From the NCBI GenBank assembly GCA_032158295.1, contig CM063249.1:10377139-10441138 (forward strand): a stretch of 64,000 nt of DNA. The letters run 5' to 3'. Numbering within the stretch: position 1 is the first letter of the stretch; each line of letters opens with the position of its first letter. The position numbers and the translations under genes were made by a program. Source of the stretch: Pycnopodia helianthoides (lineage: Eukaryota > Echinodermata > Asteroidea > Forcipulatida > Asteriidae). The notes beneath the pieces were generated by a model. It was not told the origin of the DNA. It was given only the letters and a program-made list of their open reading frames with translations, and did not search any database. Shown here piece after piece: positions 12,370 to 23,215 of this stretch.

Positions 12370-12751
12370 TAAAGACAGGGTGTACTTTTGGTAGTTACTC
12401 CGAAAGCTAATGACCGCAACAACTTAATTGGTATAGAGCACTGGAGAGCTGTTGATATATTTTAAAACAGCGCTAGAAACGAACCCCTTTGAAGTAAAGT
12501 AATTTTAGAGAAAGGGGTAATTTTTTGCCCCAAAATTTGAATCTGAGAAAGGCTTCAGGCATGAAGCCCTTCTTATTCATCTGGAAACACACAATTCTAT
12601 GCAACACGGGTGTTTTCTCTGTCATTATTTTCTTGCAACTTCGATGACCATTTGAGCCAAAAGTTGCACAGGTTTTATGCATATTATGTTGGGATACACC
12701 AAGTGAGAGTACTGGTCTTTGACAACTACCAAAATGATACACTGCCTTTAA
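12370..12751. mobile_element. Miniature element, family K, long form, inverted copy
   Basis: It begins AAAGACAGGGTGTAC and ends GTATCA-like 'gatacactgccttta'. Its interior matches 10730-11134 in reverse orientation. The minus-strand ORF of 100 codons reads through it and is not a gene. Confidence 0.7.
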
Positions 12752-12809
12752 AAAAACCAAACAATGGTTCGCCATAGCATGGATGGAGGTAGAAATTAGT
12801 TTCTATCCC

Positions 12810-12931
12810 ATGTTCATAGTAGAGTGATATCACTGAAGGAAGGTGTAACTTAAAGAAGGCAACTCAATTTTGAGGAAGTGTTACATTTTCTCATGAATTT
12901 CCCATTGTATTCCTCTTGCTTCAAGTTAAGT
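12810..12931. repeat. Second copy of the DNA flanking the element at 11929, without the element
   Basis: The stretch from 'agtagagtgatatcactg' to 'cttgcttcaagttaa' matches 11895-11928 joined to 12295-12370. Where the first copy holds the family T element, this copy reads simply ...aacTTAAagaagg. It is therefore a paralogous unoccupied site. Confidence 0.7.
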
Positions 12932-13621
12932 GATTTTTGAAGCAATAAAATGTATGAAAATACGATAAAATTTGATAAAATCGGTCAAAAAAAACCTGCA
13001 ACAATATTTGTATATCGGGGAGAGTTCTTGTACGCAAAAAAAATATTTTCTGTTTGAGCAACTTAAACTCTTTTGTACATTAAACAAAATCTCCGGGAAA
13101 TTCCCAGGAAAGTACTGTTGGCCTTGAGTTGTTAACCCATGCAAGATGATTCCCGGGAAATAGATTATTTATCCCGGAAATGGCTGGCCCTGCTTGGGCC
13201 GGGGGTAGGGTTAAGCTGGAGATGACCCCGACTGTGAAACGTAGATTGATGGCAGTGTTTTCCGTTTACTTTGTCATCAATGGAAAAGCATTTCCAGACA
13301 AAAATGATTTCCCATTATTTATATTACGGTTAAGAACCTTCGGCTTGCATTTGAGATTGACTACATCATCAGCAGGTTGTTGATTAACTCTTCCTTGCTC
13401 TATGATTGAAACAATATTATCCAACAATTAGTATGAAGTCTTTATGCAATTGCAATGATGACCTTTTACCAATTGGTGTTTACCAAACTCGAATACAGAA
13501 TTGAAAACTCGAACCTGAAAAGGTCACCGTGGTACGTTCGAGAAATATCCGATCGGCAGCGCTCCACTTTCGATAAATGGCTCACTATACAGTTAGAACC
13601 CTTAGGCATATACAGGCCCTA

Positions 13622-13790
13622 TATCCAATTGCCGAAGTGTGAAGGATCCGGAAGGACTGTGGCCACGAGGCCCAAACAACAATTTCTTTTCATGGGGGGG
13701 GGGGGGGTCAGTCATTCCAATCGCAAACAATTGGAGTGACATCGAATTGAAGAGGTATGGGAGGGCTGAGGGCTAGCCCCAAAAATGCCT
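13622..13790 (+). repeat. Dispersed repeat, copy 1
   Basis: It shares 'gaaggactg', 'gcccaaa', 'caaacaatt' and 'ggagtgac' blocks in order with 31685-31850. A poly-G run at 13696-13707 interrupts it. The origin is unknown. Confidence 0.45.
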
Positions 13791-13938
13791 AGTCTGTAAG
13801 GGTTTAACTCACAACACGAGTGCATCATTGGCCGGGCTTAGCCCCTGTTTGAAATAATCGCCGTTGCAGCATGGGAACCCCCTGTGGTTTCGGTGTTGCA
13901 TGGCCAACCAAATCCACATTGCCTGTGCTCAGGCCCCA

Positions 13939-14532
13939 TTAAAGGGTCCCTGAAGTAAAACAAAATAATCATTAGGAATATAATCCATAGGAATAGTTTT
14001 TGAGCTATTTCCTACTCCCTTCATGTATGAAAACTAATTGACATCCATTTTGGTTAATTTAATTGAAATTGAATTTCTGTAAACATTTGAAATTTTCCTC
14101 TCTTGTCTGGACAACTGAGTGCGCTGTTTCAGTGATGTCGTTTCAGGGAGATCCTGGTTTTATTTCTGTTGTAAAAAATGAAAATGTAAACCCAAAAGTT
14201 TGCTTGGTAGAAGAATTTGCGCTTTGGCCTATAGGCCACTGTCATGAATGACACAAGTGATTAGAAAAAAGCAAGTTTACGACAGCGAAATATCCTAAAT
14301 TCTGTCCACTTTTTGTGTTTAAACTAATTGCGACATTGGGATTTCTGCCTGACATCCCTTCACATTATTGCTCATGAATAGGGAAATTTGCATTAGCATA
14401 AAATACAAAAATGCACCGAAATACCCTCAAAATGGCAAAGAGCGAAAATTGAAAATAAGGTGTAAAGGGACACAAAGTGTGAATCTCCAAGGATTGCATT
14501 AAAACAAATTACATTTCATGGACCCTTTTTAA
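13939..14532. mobile_element. Inverted-repeat element with AAAGGGTCC ends
   Basis: The left end TTAAAGGGTCCCTGAA faces TTCATGGACCCTTTTTAA on the right. The inner 590 bp show no recognisable protein. TTAA at both ends suggests the same target preference as family T. Confidence 0.6.
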
Positions 14533-14600
14533 AATTGCGGGGATAATTTCATCATGGTAAGATTTATGCACAGGTTCAGCGCATGAGGGCTACTGAAGGT

Positions 14601-14618
14601 CACTTCCACGTGGAAGTG
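14601..14618. promoter_or_regulatory. Perfect 18-bp palindrome centred on CACGTG
   Basis: CACTTCCACGTGGAAGTG reads the same on both strands. CACGTG is the E-box bound by bHLH factors of the MYC/USF type. Use in vivo cannot be judged from sequence. Confidence 0.35.
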
Positions 14619-15372
14619 TTTGATCAAATTGTGACGTTATGGGCTGAGATTTCTGAAAGCATATTGGCCAAATCATAAGCTGTGAAGTAGGTGACGTCAA
14701 ACATCGCCCGGCACTCTGCACTCCATCAAGTACGGGCCGATGGAACCTCAGTTTCCCGCCTCCAAACCATTTGGCTTCGTATTAAACACACTCCAACATC
14801 CATCAAGGGTTCCCGGTTTCGAAAAAGAAATATGCAATGCGAGACCCGTCGTGATTCTGAAAACAGTACACCCGTGCCCAGGTTGGGTTCTTCCACCCCC
14901 CTTTTAACAAAATTGATATGAATGTAAATCGAAACGCTATAGCACGGCCTCACGTTTTCATTTTTTGAGCTAGTAATTCAACACCGAGCTCTCATACACT
15001 GCATTAAGAGCCATACTATACAGCTAATATTGACAAAGAAACTGAAGAAGACGTGTCTATGGGGAGCACACATAGGTGCACGTGCTTTGGGGGATTTTTT
15101 GTTGGCCATCATGGGAAAAGTCCCTCTTTATTAAGAAAGAGTCTTTTATTTTATAGGAGTGACTTGAAAGCCACTAAAATTGGAATGCCACGATCGGGAC
15201 TGTGGGTTGTACTGTATTTATAAAAAGGTGATACTTCGCTGCGTCTTTCCACAACTATTCGATACATCAAATTATAACCTTTGACCCATCCCCATCTATG
15301 ACTCTCTCTCTTTTTTTACAGTTATACTTGAAAGAGTATTAATTGAGGGTTACTCGTCCAGCATTAACAACT
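14619..15372. other. No gene recognised
   Basis: Opposing 75-76-codon ORFs at 14691-14953 lie over each other on both strands and resemble no known family. No splice-bounded exon was seen. Confidence 0.45.
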
Positions 15373-15532
15373 ACAAGGGAAACTGACTGGGTATTTTGCC
15401 ATTTGGGCCGCTAGATAGTTATAGGTTGGTAGAGCACCGGCACGTTGATCTGATGGTGGTCGCAGGTTCAAGTTCCGCTCTAACTGTTCAACACAAAATT
15501 ATTTTCAAATGTACCTAGTCAATTTCCCTTGT
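15373..15532 (+). mobile_element. Inverted-repeat element carrying a tRNA-like core
   Basis: ACAAGGGAAACTGACTGGGTA at the left faces TACCTAGTCAATTTCCCTTGT at the right with about three mismatches. Between them lies a tRNA-like segment with GGTTGGTAGAGCA (A-box-like, about 15424) and GGTTCAAGTTCC (B-box-like, about 15467). A related copy lies at 34822-34970. Confidence 0.65.
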
Positions 15533-15963
15533 TAGCCGCCAAATCTATTATATAAATATAAAAATGATGGGGGTGGGGGAGTGATCCAAAGATGCTGGTT
15601 GTATGTCCTCCTGAGTGATACTTTTCTTGCCCGTTTCGGGGAAACTACATTTGAGGAAAATTTGGTTTGTTACAAAATGTAGGTATAAACGCTCATTTTG
15701 ATCCAATTGTTTAAAAAGTGATAGGCCCTAATACAAACAAAAAACTTGCAAAAAATGCAGTTATGATTGATAGAGTTTCTACATGTCCCCCCCCCCCTTT
15801 TTCTAAAGTGTCCGAAGCCTAAAGCATCGAGGTAAAACGATACTTTGCAGCAAAGGTAAACAATCTGTATGAGGTTGAGATCTGTCCTTTATGCACAATC
15901 ACGAAGCTATTCATTTTGACTCGGTTATTAAAATGTGCTTATAATTTAAAAAAAAAATTCTAC

Positions 15964-16006
15964 GATTATTATTATTATTATTATTATTTATATTGTTATT
16001 ATTATC
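15964..16006. repeat. ATT microsatellite
   Basis: Nine or more ATT units with one interruption. The Tyr-rich ORF across it is a shadow. Confidence 0.9.
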
Positions 16007-17201
16007 ATCAATGCGGACTTAGGTTCTTTCCACAGACATGCATGCACTCGTTCCTTTCGTTAGGCACGCATCGGGCACAGTGCGTGTTCATTTCGGTTTG
16101 ACTCTAATTAGTGCTCTCGGAGAGACCTTTTTCACGAATTTCCGCCGTTTATTAATTCCAAATTAAATCGTCACGATGGCTTGGAAGCGAAGCGCGTCTG
16201 CTGTGTGGATGTCGAGTGCTGGTATCTGCTCGGCTGCTATCCGTGGGTTGAATACAACCAAGGCGGATGACGGATCGCTTGTTATATAGCCCAGCGTTTC
16301 TCTAAATTGACTATAATTAAAGGGATATTCGTACAATTTAATTGCACAGACAGGTGGTCTCTGAGTTCGATGTCTCACTCACATTCATCAGATTTATTTT
16401 TATAATAAAAACAAATCGGTGCTTAAAAAAACATTTGTAGTCGCTGTATTTTTTATTTTAATAAGAAAAGGCAAAATACAGACGAAACCTCGCGGGAAAT
16501 TTGCGTAAGAGCTTTTGACTTGGCCGTGTGCTAGATTCGACTGAACTCGGAAAGAGGAAAAAACTTGTGTTGTTTGAAATGATCTTTTTAAATGTACTGC
16601 TTATTCCCTATATTATTAAGTACGGGTGCACAGCGGCTCACTAATGCATTTCAGAATTGCTAAATGCACGCGCGTAAACCTTCAGGCTCTGGTCGCCGCT
16701 TCGTCAGTATAAAACATGCATTTTGACATTTCCCTTGCATGGCTTATTAATTTGTAATAAACACATGCAACCGACGAAAGGAATTGGTTCGGGGAATAAT
16801 CTGTTCAAAGCAATTTACTATGTCCAGAGGAAAATGGAAATGCATTAACTTTAATAAACCAAAGCATAACGAACAGGTGCGGAATAAAACCGGTTCTTTC
16901 GGTCATATTTATTTGGTATCGACCCCGACATTTTTTTGTAACTTTTATCAAAACTTGTTATAAAGATGGTAACAGTAGATCCTGCGAAACTATTTCGAAT
17001 TTGCCCCCGTTGATTAGAATACAATAAAAGTATGCCAAAATGTCATCAAATTATCATCAAGTTTTGGGTTTTGATTAATTTCCCTTAACAGGAGTGCATC
17101 CCAAAGATCGCTCAGCTACCCTTGTTTCTCCTTCAAATAACTGTTACTGCTGTTACTTCTCATAAAAATCAATGTGATTACATTTTATTTAATTTTCCAG
17201 T
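16007..17201. other. No gene recognised
   Basis: No family-like ORF, element ends or RNA gene were seen. Confidence 0.45.
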
Positions 17202-17372
17202 AGACCTTATTGCACATGACGTCATTTGAGTAGGGCGCCCTCGGTCAAAAGAAGGTTGCTCATTGGCTCATCCTGCGCGCCGCGCGTACATAGATGTACG
17301 TTTTCTATTGTTCCGTCATCGTTTTTACCTCTAAGATGGCGGCGTGATGACGTCAATGCGTAAGGTCTGTAA
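17202..17372. mobile_element. Inverted-repeat element with AGACCTTA ends and TGACGTCA words
   Basis: The left arm (AGACCTTATTGCACATGACG) faces the right arm (TGACGTCAATGCGTAAGGTCT) with a few mismatches. The interior is CpG-rich, with 'gcgcgccgcgcg'. The small ORF on the minus strand is explained by the element. Confidence 0.7.
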
Positions 17373-17557
17373 TTATAGTCTGACCCCACTGCCCCCACCA
17401 GCGTGATGATGTAATGGGACTCGGCGTTCATTTCGTTGTGAGTTGGAAAAAGGCATATCTAGGTTGTGAGTCTGAACCTTAAAAGTCCTATCATTATCAA
17501 ATCATTTTGAGTGCCATTACGTGTAGTGTATAGTTGAGATGTTGAAGTAACGTTCGA

Positions 17558-17705
17558 GGGGTCGATTTCACAAAGCACTAAGATTCATCTTACGATGAGT
17601 TATCAGTATTACCATAGTGATTTGTATTGTGACATCACTCTTTGCTAAGCAACTGCGATGGATTTGCAGTTACGATCAGTCTGAACTCTTTGTGAAATCG
17701 AGCCC
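17558..17705. mobile_element. Element of the GATTTCACAAAG-ended family
   Basis: GGGGTCGATTTCACAAAG faces CTTTGTGAAATCGAGCCC, an almost perfect 18-bp inverted repeat. The termini match those of 8222-8614 and 2643-2760. Confidence 0.8.
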
Positions 17706-20368
17706 TGCACTGTGATTGGTGGCTTCCAATTTTCGGATACCCAGTCACTACACGTAACCGTGGGACCCTTTAATTCCGCGATTGACATGTCCACTCGTGT
17801 TTTCTTCCTACACGGAAATAGCTAAAAATGAACAGAGAATAATGGTTTGGCATAAATGAATATAGGGCCTACTTCATTTGCTCCAACATTTCAGAAAGCA
17901 GAGAGACCGTATAATTTTAGCACAAGTCATGTTTTAATTTAAATACCAATGGTGATGGTTTATCTTGATTTTTGTGGTGGTTTTATTTAATATATACTTT
18001 GAGCGTGCTTCACCTTTTTAAATAACAGCTTCGTAATTTTTCTCGCTCCTAATATTACGGTTACCGCTGCATGCGTTCCGTAAGTCATTTATTATGTATG
18101 TCGGTCAAGTAGCACCATCAATGACTCTTGATTGTTGTTGACAATTCTTATGGCAAGTGGGAAACGGGTCTTGACGATAATTAAAGAATGATTTAACCAC
18201 AAGCGGCGCAGGCAGCTGTGTCAAACACTCGTGTCTTGAGCACCCTGTTTTGAAAGTCTATCACCTTATTATTTTGGAAGTTAAACTTTAAGGTTTCGCG
18301 GGTGACACTTTGGAGCGTGTCTCTCGGGGGGAGCGAAGGCGATGGTGTGAGACAGAAGTGGGTGAAGGCGTATGTAGGCGTATATACATTACTTCGATAA
18401 CTTGTTAAGCTGTGACGCTGCTCATTCAAACATAACTGGAAATTGGAAGTAAATGAAGATTGATACATAGCGAAAACCACGGATTGGGGCCGTTAATCTG
18501 CAAAAGTGTGTTGGAATGACACTGGGTGCAGGTTTGATGCTTCCTTTTTCAGAATGGAAAGGAAGTTTTGCCTGCATGGTAAAGGGCAACTGTAGGAAGA
18601 CAATTTATTTTATACTCGGGCAATTTATGGGTTACAAGGCAATGGTTATAGGGACATAGAATCAATGGTATTGGCACTATCGCTCAGGACAAACAATAAA
18701 CACGAGCACTCGGTGTGTATACGGGCTGCACACAACTCTCAGCCAATGATAGGTCTTCCTTGATCTCGTGAGGGCGCTGTTTGGGTCTTGTGACGTCTTG
18801 TGACGTTCCACGTTGATAATAAACAAACCGTGCTGGTTGGACGGCTGTATGTTAGCAAAACCGTCAATCGTGTTGACAGATTTTGTGACAAAATTCAACA
18901 TTTCTGCAAACTTTCAATTGCTTTGTTTCCCACAAATTCAACAGAATTGTTGAATATTTGTTGTATAACATTGTTACATTTGTGGCTATGTTGCAATGTA
19001 AAGGTCTATAACCTTTTTTGTTTACAAACATTGACCGACATTTAGTATGGAAGGCCTTGAGTAGCTAAGTAAAATGTTATAAAACTGGCTTGGCAAAAAT
19101 TTGCCCTTTTTTTCAAAAGATTACAATTTTTTATGAAGCATAAGTTTACCTTTTGTTTTGGATAATAATGTTATTTATTTATTTTTTGTCCAATACTACT
19201 GCTCTGTTTAACCTAGTACATGTAATTACATTGTTTAATTTCCTTTGTCAAGTTGTTGTTTAATTGTGTTAGTTCTTGTTTTTGTTTACAGAGTGTTCCT
19301 TGACAAGCATTGTTTTGTTAACATGCCTACGCATTATCTAAGTCGTTGTATCCTCTAATTACGAATGTTTATTGTGGAAATAAACAATTCTTGGAACTTA
19401 ATTGAATTGAGTAATATTGGTATTAAATTGATAGCATTTTTGGTCAAATAATAAACTGTCGGATTTTTTTTCAATGAAGGCCGCCCGTACATTTGCCAAC
19501 CAAGGTTGGCAAAACTCGCGGCTGCGACGTTGCCAAAAATAAAGGTCATCACACCACTGGTCATTTTGAGTTAATGGTGGACACAATATTATGGACATTA
19601 ATTATAGATTCAGGTAAATTTGTCTGTAAACACCAAAAACCAGACAGTGCACTCCTGTTGGGGTCCACCATCGAAAAGGCTAATGAAGAAGTGCTCTTTT
19701 CGTTGATGTGCTAGGTGTCATTGTTTAAATATAGACCAATCTTGTTTAGCCCGTATTCCGCAAGTGCTTTTATACGCGCGCCGCCATGCTGGAACGCTAG
19801 CTGTGGCAATGCAAGGTTTTGAACACAAATACATGAGAAAACCTGTGTCTTTTTTGTTTACTTTCCATGCGAATTAAGTGTGATCCTCAACGATTTACAC
19901 ATTGTCCCTGACAGGAAAGCATGACGTAGAACATAACATTTGCAACTAATTAAACAGAAAGTGAATACCAACAAAAACTTTGCTGAAATGACGCATTTTA
20001 AACCCGACTGTGCATGCAGTTTCCGTGTCTAGCTCAGCTCAGCTCACACTCCACCTATCGATCCTCTGCGCTGTTTTCAGGATCCACTTTTAGTTTTTCA
20101 GTTCCAAGTATTTATGGCCAATGTTCTACATCGTTATGCCATGCCGCCCTGTCTGGGAAATTGTGTAAATTAGACACCTAGTTCGCACAAAAAGTAAAAA
20201 GACAACGGTTTGCTCATGTCTGTGTGAACAACACATTGTGCTGCCGGATGGGGAAGGGGCAACAATGATGGCGCTCAATTCCAATAAGAGTTGAGTAACA
20301 ACGGCGTGGGTCATTAAAAGATAATTTGGCGGCGTGACTCTCGCGAAACGAGGTAGAAATCAAGATTC
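17706..20368. other. No gene recognised
   Basis: The ORFs here are short and family-less. A doubled 'ttgtgacgt' word lies at about 18787-18805, and a 22-bp near-palindrome at 19492-19513 (TTTGCCAACC, aa, GGTTGGCAAA). Confidence 0.45.
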
Positions 20369-21066
20369 GGTACGAGGTACGAAGTGTCTTGTAAGAAGGT
20401 ACGAATTGTCTTGGAAAGGGTACGAAGTGTCCAGGGTACGAAGTGCCCAAAGTCACTTTGTACCTTGCAATGAGGTACAAAGTGTCCAGGGTACGAAGTG
20501 TCCAGGGTACGAAGTGTCCAAAGTCACTTTGTACCTTGCAATGAGGTACAAAGTGTCCAGGCTACGAAGTGTCCAAAGTCACTTTGTACCTTGCAATGAG
20601 GTACAAAGTGTCCAGGGTACGAAGTGCCCAAAGTCACTTTGTACCTTGCAATGAGGTACAAAGTGTCCAGGGTACGAAGTGTCCAAAGTCACTTTGTACC
20701 TTACAAAAGGTACGAAGTGTCCAGGGTACGAAGTGTCCAAAGTCACTTTGTACCTTGCAATGAGGTACAAAGTGTCCAGGGTACGAAGTGTCCAAAGTCA
20801 CTTTGTACCTTGCAATGAGGTACAAAGTGTCCAGGCTACGAAGTGTCCAAAGTCACTTTGTACCTTGCAATGAGGTACAAAGTGTCCAGGCTACGAAGTG
20901 TCCAAAGTCACTTTGTACCTTGCAATGAGGTACAAAGTGTCCAGGGTACGAAGTGTCCAAAGTCACTTTGTACCTTGCAATGAGGTACAAAGTGTCCAGG
21001 CTACGAAGTGTCCAAAGTCACTTTGTACCTTGCAATGAGGTACAAAGTGTCCAGGGTACGAAATGA
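20369..21066. repeat. Tandem array of a 55-bp hairpin-forming unit
   Basis: The unit alternates a GGTACGAAGTGTCC word with a hairpin: stem CACTTTGTACC / GGTACAAAGTG, loop TTGCAATGA. Successive 'tccaaagtcac' starts are mostly 55 bp apart, about eleven units in all. Both edges decay into shorter 'ggtacgaagtg' words. One unit near 20700 has a shortened, altered hairpin ('ccttacaaaagg'). Because 55 is not a multiple of three, all frames give related ORFs. None is a gene. Confidence 0.9.
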
Positions 21067-21599
21067 CCTGACACCGTGCTGCCAGCGTCCAAGCAACGGT
21101 GGTGTGGCTTGCAGCACTTGCGCGTATGGATTGGTCTATGTGTGTGACCATAACCATGTAGGTTCCCCCTCCGACTTGCGCGGGGAACAATATGGGAGCA
21201 TAATTGGGGGCCAAGTATACTACTATTGTGTGGATAGTCTTCCACACAGGTATGCCTTAGTGCATATTTGAAATCGCTCGTGTGAAACAAAAGAAGTAAA
21301 TTAAGATGGGGACCAAAACTTCAAACGAACAAAACAAGTAGTAACTTGTAGGCCCTACTGTTCTTTTATAGCACTTCATTGTGACAGGCAACAATAACAC
21401 ATTTGTTTACCAACTAAAAAGTGTACAGAAAAGAGCCACAGATATTCCGTCAACAAATCTTAAATTGTATTGATTTAACCCCAAACCCTATTGACTTAAC
21501 ACATGACTTTTCTATCTGTCATATGCCCCTCTTATAATTATCAGAAGTAGACAAATCAAGTAGCATATTAAAGCTTATGCCCTGACTTGAATTTCAGAT
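21067..21599. other. No gene recognised
   Basis: Overlapping ORFs on both strands run out of the 55-bp array and have no family features. Confidence 0.45.
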
Positions 21600-21949
21600 G
21601 TAATTAGATTAAGTTACTTAATTAATTAATCACGTGACAGCGGTGTGAATATTTAATTAAGAGATCCGAGGTCAACCGGAACGTTCGGTAACCACAAGTT
21701 ACTCAAAACATGAGAAAAGACCGTAGATCAGAAAAACAGCCGTCGGATTTCAGTGCAATCAGTCCTTCTCTTGGTGGCGCTCGTGCGGTCAAAGGTTATG
21801 TTTTATTGTTTACCACATGAGGTGGGTTGCGTTACACGGATTCATTGTAGACACTGTGTTGTGTGTATGGAATTCGTGTGTATACTCGATGTAGCTGTCA
21901 AATCTTGTGGAGAACGAGATTCGCACTTCTTGCCACTTTCTTTCAAAAC
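21600..21949 (+). promoter_or_regulatory. Candidate internal promoter and 5' UTR for the short product
   Basis: This region lies just upstream of the ATG at 21950. It holds TCACGTGAC (an E-box, about 21630) and AT-rich TTAATTAATTAA / ATTTAATTAAG stretches. No clear TATA box at a fixed distance or initiator can be assigned, so the start of transcription is not placed. Confidence 0.3.
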
Positions 21950-22036
21950 ATGGAAGGAGAGTCTGAAGAAAATCGAAAAGATGTTAATGGAGACACAAAT
22001 ACTCCTAACAATCATGACAATATCGAGCGGAAAACG
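21950..22036 (+). CDS. Candidate alternative first coding exon of the Myb/SANT-like gene
   Basis: An ATG in a fair context (aaaacATGG) opens 29 codons of Glu/Asp/Asn-rich sequence, starting MEGESEENRKDV. It ends exactly in phase 0 at a strong donor (ACG|GTAAGA). Phase 0 matches the acceptor at 24541. Splicing across 2505 bp would give a protein that enters the second Myb/SANT-like domain about 40 residues from its start and lacks the domain at 9714-10247. No inverted-repeat element overlaps it. The exon is short, so chance cannot be ruled out, and the upstream frame stays open for some 29 codons. It could also be an internal exon with another start. RNA evidence is needed. Confidence 0.5.
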
Positions 22037-22924
22037 GTAAGAACTGAAGAAGTTTAGTTAAAATTAGAAAGAGTTTCATGTTTTGATATATTTAATTCAT
22101 GAATTCAGCAGATGCGAATCGAAAGGTCTAACCACTAACCAACTATTGAACTTATGTTGACACTAGGCTTTGAAATCATGACAATCAAATGCCATCGGCA
22201 GATCATGCAGATGTTAAAACAATGCAATGAATTAAAATGATGCCCAAGGTTGTTTGACTTTTATACTTGTAAAATGTAAGTTGTAGTTGTATTTGTAAGT
22301 TAATCTTACAGATTCCCTGCTCTGAGTCTATAGTTTGACCAAGGTTAACGATGAAATTTTTTCTAAATTTTTTGTTCTGCAATATACATCAATAAAGTGT
22401 TAGTAAAAGCGAACAGTAGAGGGGTTTTAGTTTGTGGAACAAAAAGATGAAACATCATGATTTTAACTGAATCTTTCAATAATCGTAAACCCTAGTAAAA
22501 AAATTCTTTGAGTTTGCTGTTTGGACCGGATGGATAGGTCAATGTATCAAAAGCTACAACAAGTCGGCACAAATATTATGACTCGGTGACAGGTGGTTGT
22601 TTCGTAGAAGACCTTTTTTTAAAATTTAAGTTCACAGGAAGCTCTTCCTGTTTAGACCGGAAGGAAAGAGAAATGGGTCACATTTTTACATAAAATGTCA
22701 CATTTTCTCTAAGCTATAAAAACAAAAATTCTCAGAGATTGTGACTCTAAGACATGTATGTGGTTCAGGAGATAAGAATGTTTATATAACAAACTTTGAA
22801 GTATTGTAATTTGATATTCGATGAAGTCACATTGACAAAAAATATATGTTTTTCATACTCCTTGAAGAAATGCAAAAATTCAGCCTTTTGATGAAGATTT
22901 TACACACGAAAAAGAGTGAAAGAG
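22037..22924. other. Intron, no other feature recognised
   Basis: AT-rich sequence with no family-like ORF and no element ends seen. Confidence 0.45.
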
Positions 22925-23215
22925 GGCGCTGTAACATGTTGGCGTAGAGGTTTCTTTCCTCGCCTTCAACCTCTGGGACCCCAGTTCGAATCCCACGGGA
23001 GGACTATGTGGATTTGGGTTTTTAGTCCCTACCTGATTGTGTGGGTTATCCCCTGCAGGCATAATTGTCTGAGGTTTTCCTCCCACATCTAGAACTGAAA
23101 CTTCCTTCCTTGTCTTCTTTCTCTCCATGGGATTCTTGGCTAGTAAAGTGATTAAGTTTGCTTTTCTGAGAATCCTTGGCTTCACGGCCAGAGTAAATAA
23201 ATAAATAAATGATGA
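22925..23215 (+). mobile_element. tRNA-derived SINE, family S, copy 1 (uninterrupted)
   Basis: The head has a GTTGGCGTAGAGG A-box-like site near 22940 and a B box, AGTTCGAATCCC, near 22983. The body has 'acctgattgtgtgggtta' and 'gttttcctcccacatcta', and the 3' end is an AAAT repeat. Two more copies lie at 36680-37243 and 43286-43735, each interrupted by another insertion. The minus-strand ORF of 118 codons over it is a shadow. Confidence 0.8.

Noticed and set aside
20369..21066. Regular array with constant spacing, CRISPR-like at first sight
   Set aside because: There are no unique spacers. The whole unit is repeated, and the surrounding DNA is eukaryotic with introns.
20334..21290. Series of 60-106-codon ORFs of very similar sequence
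   Set aside because: They are the 55-bp array read in successive frames on both strands.
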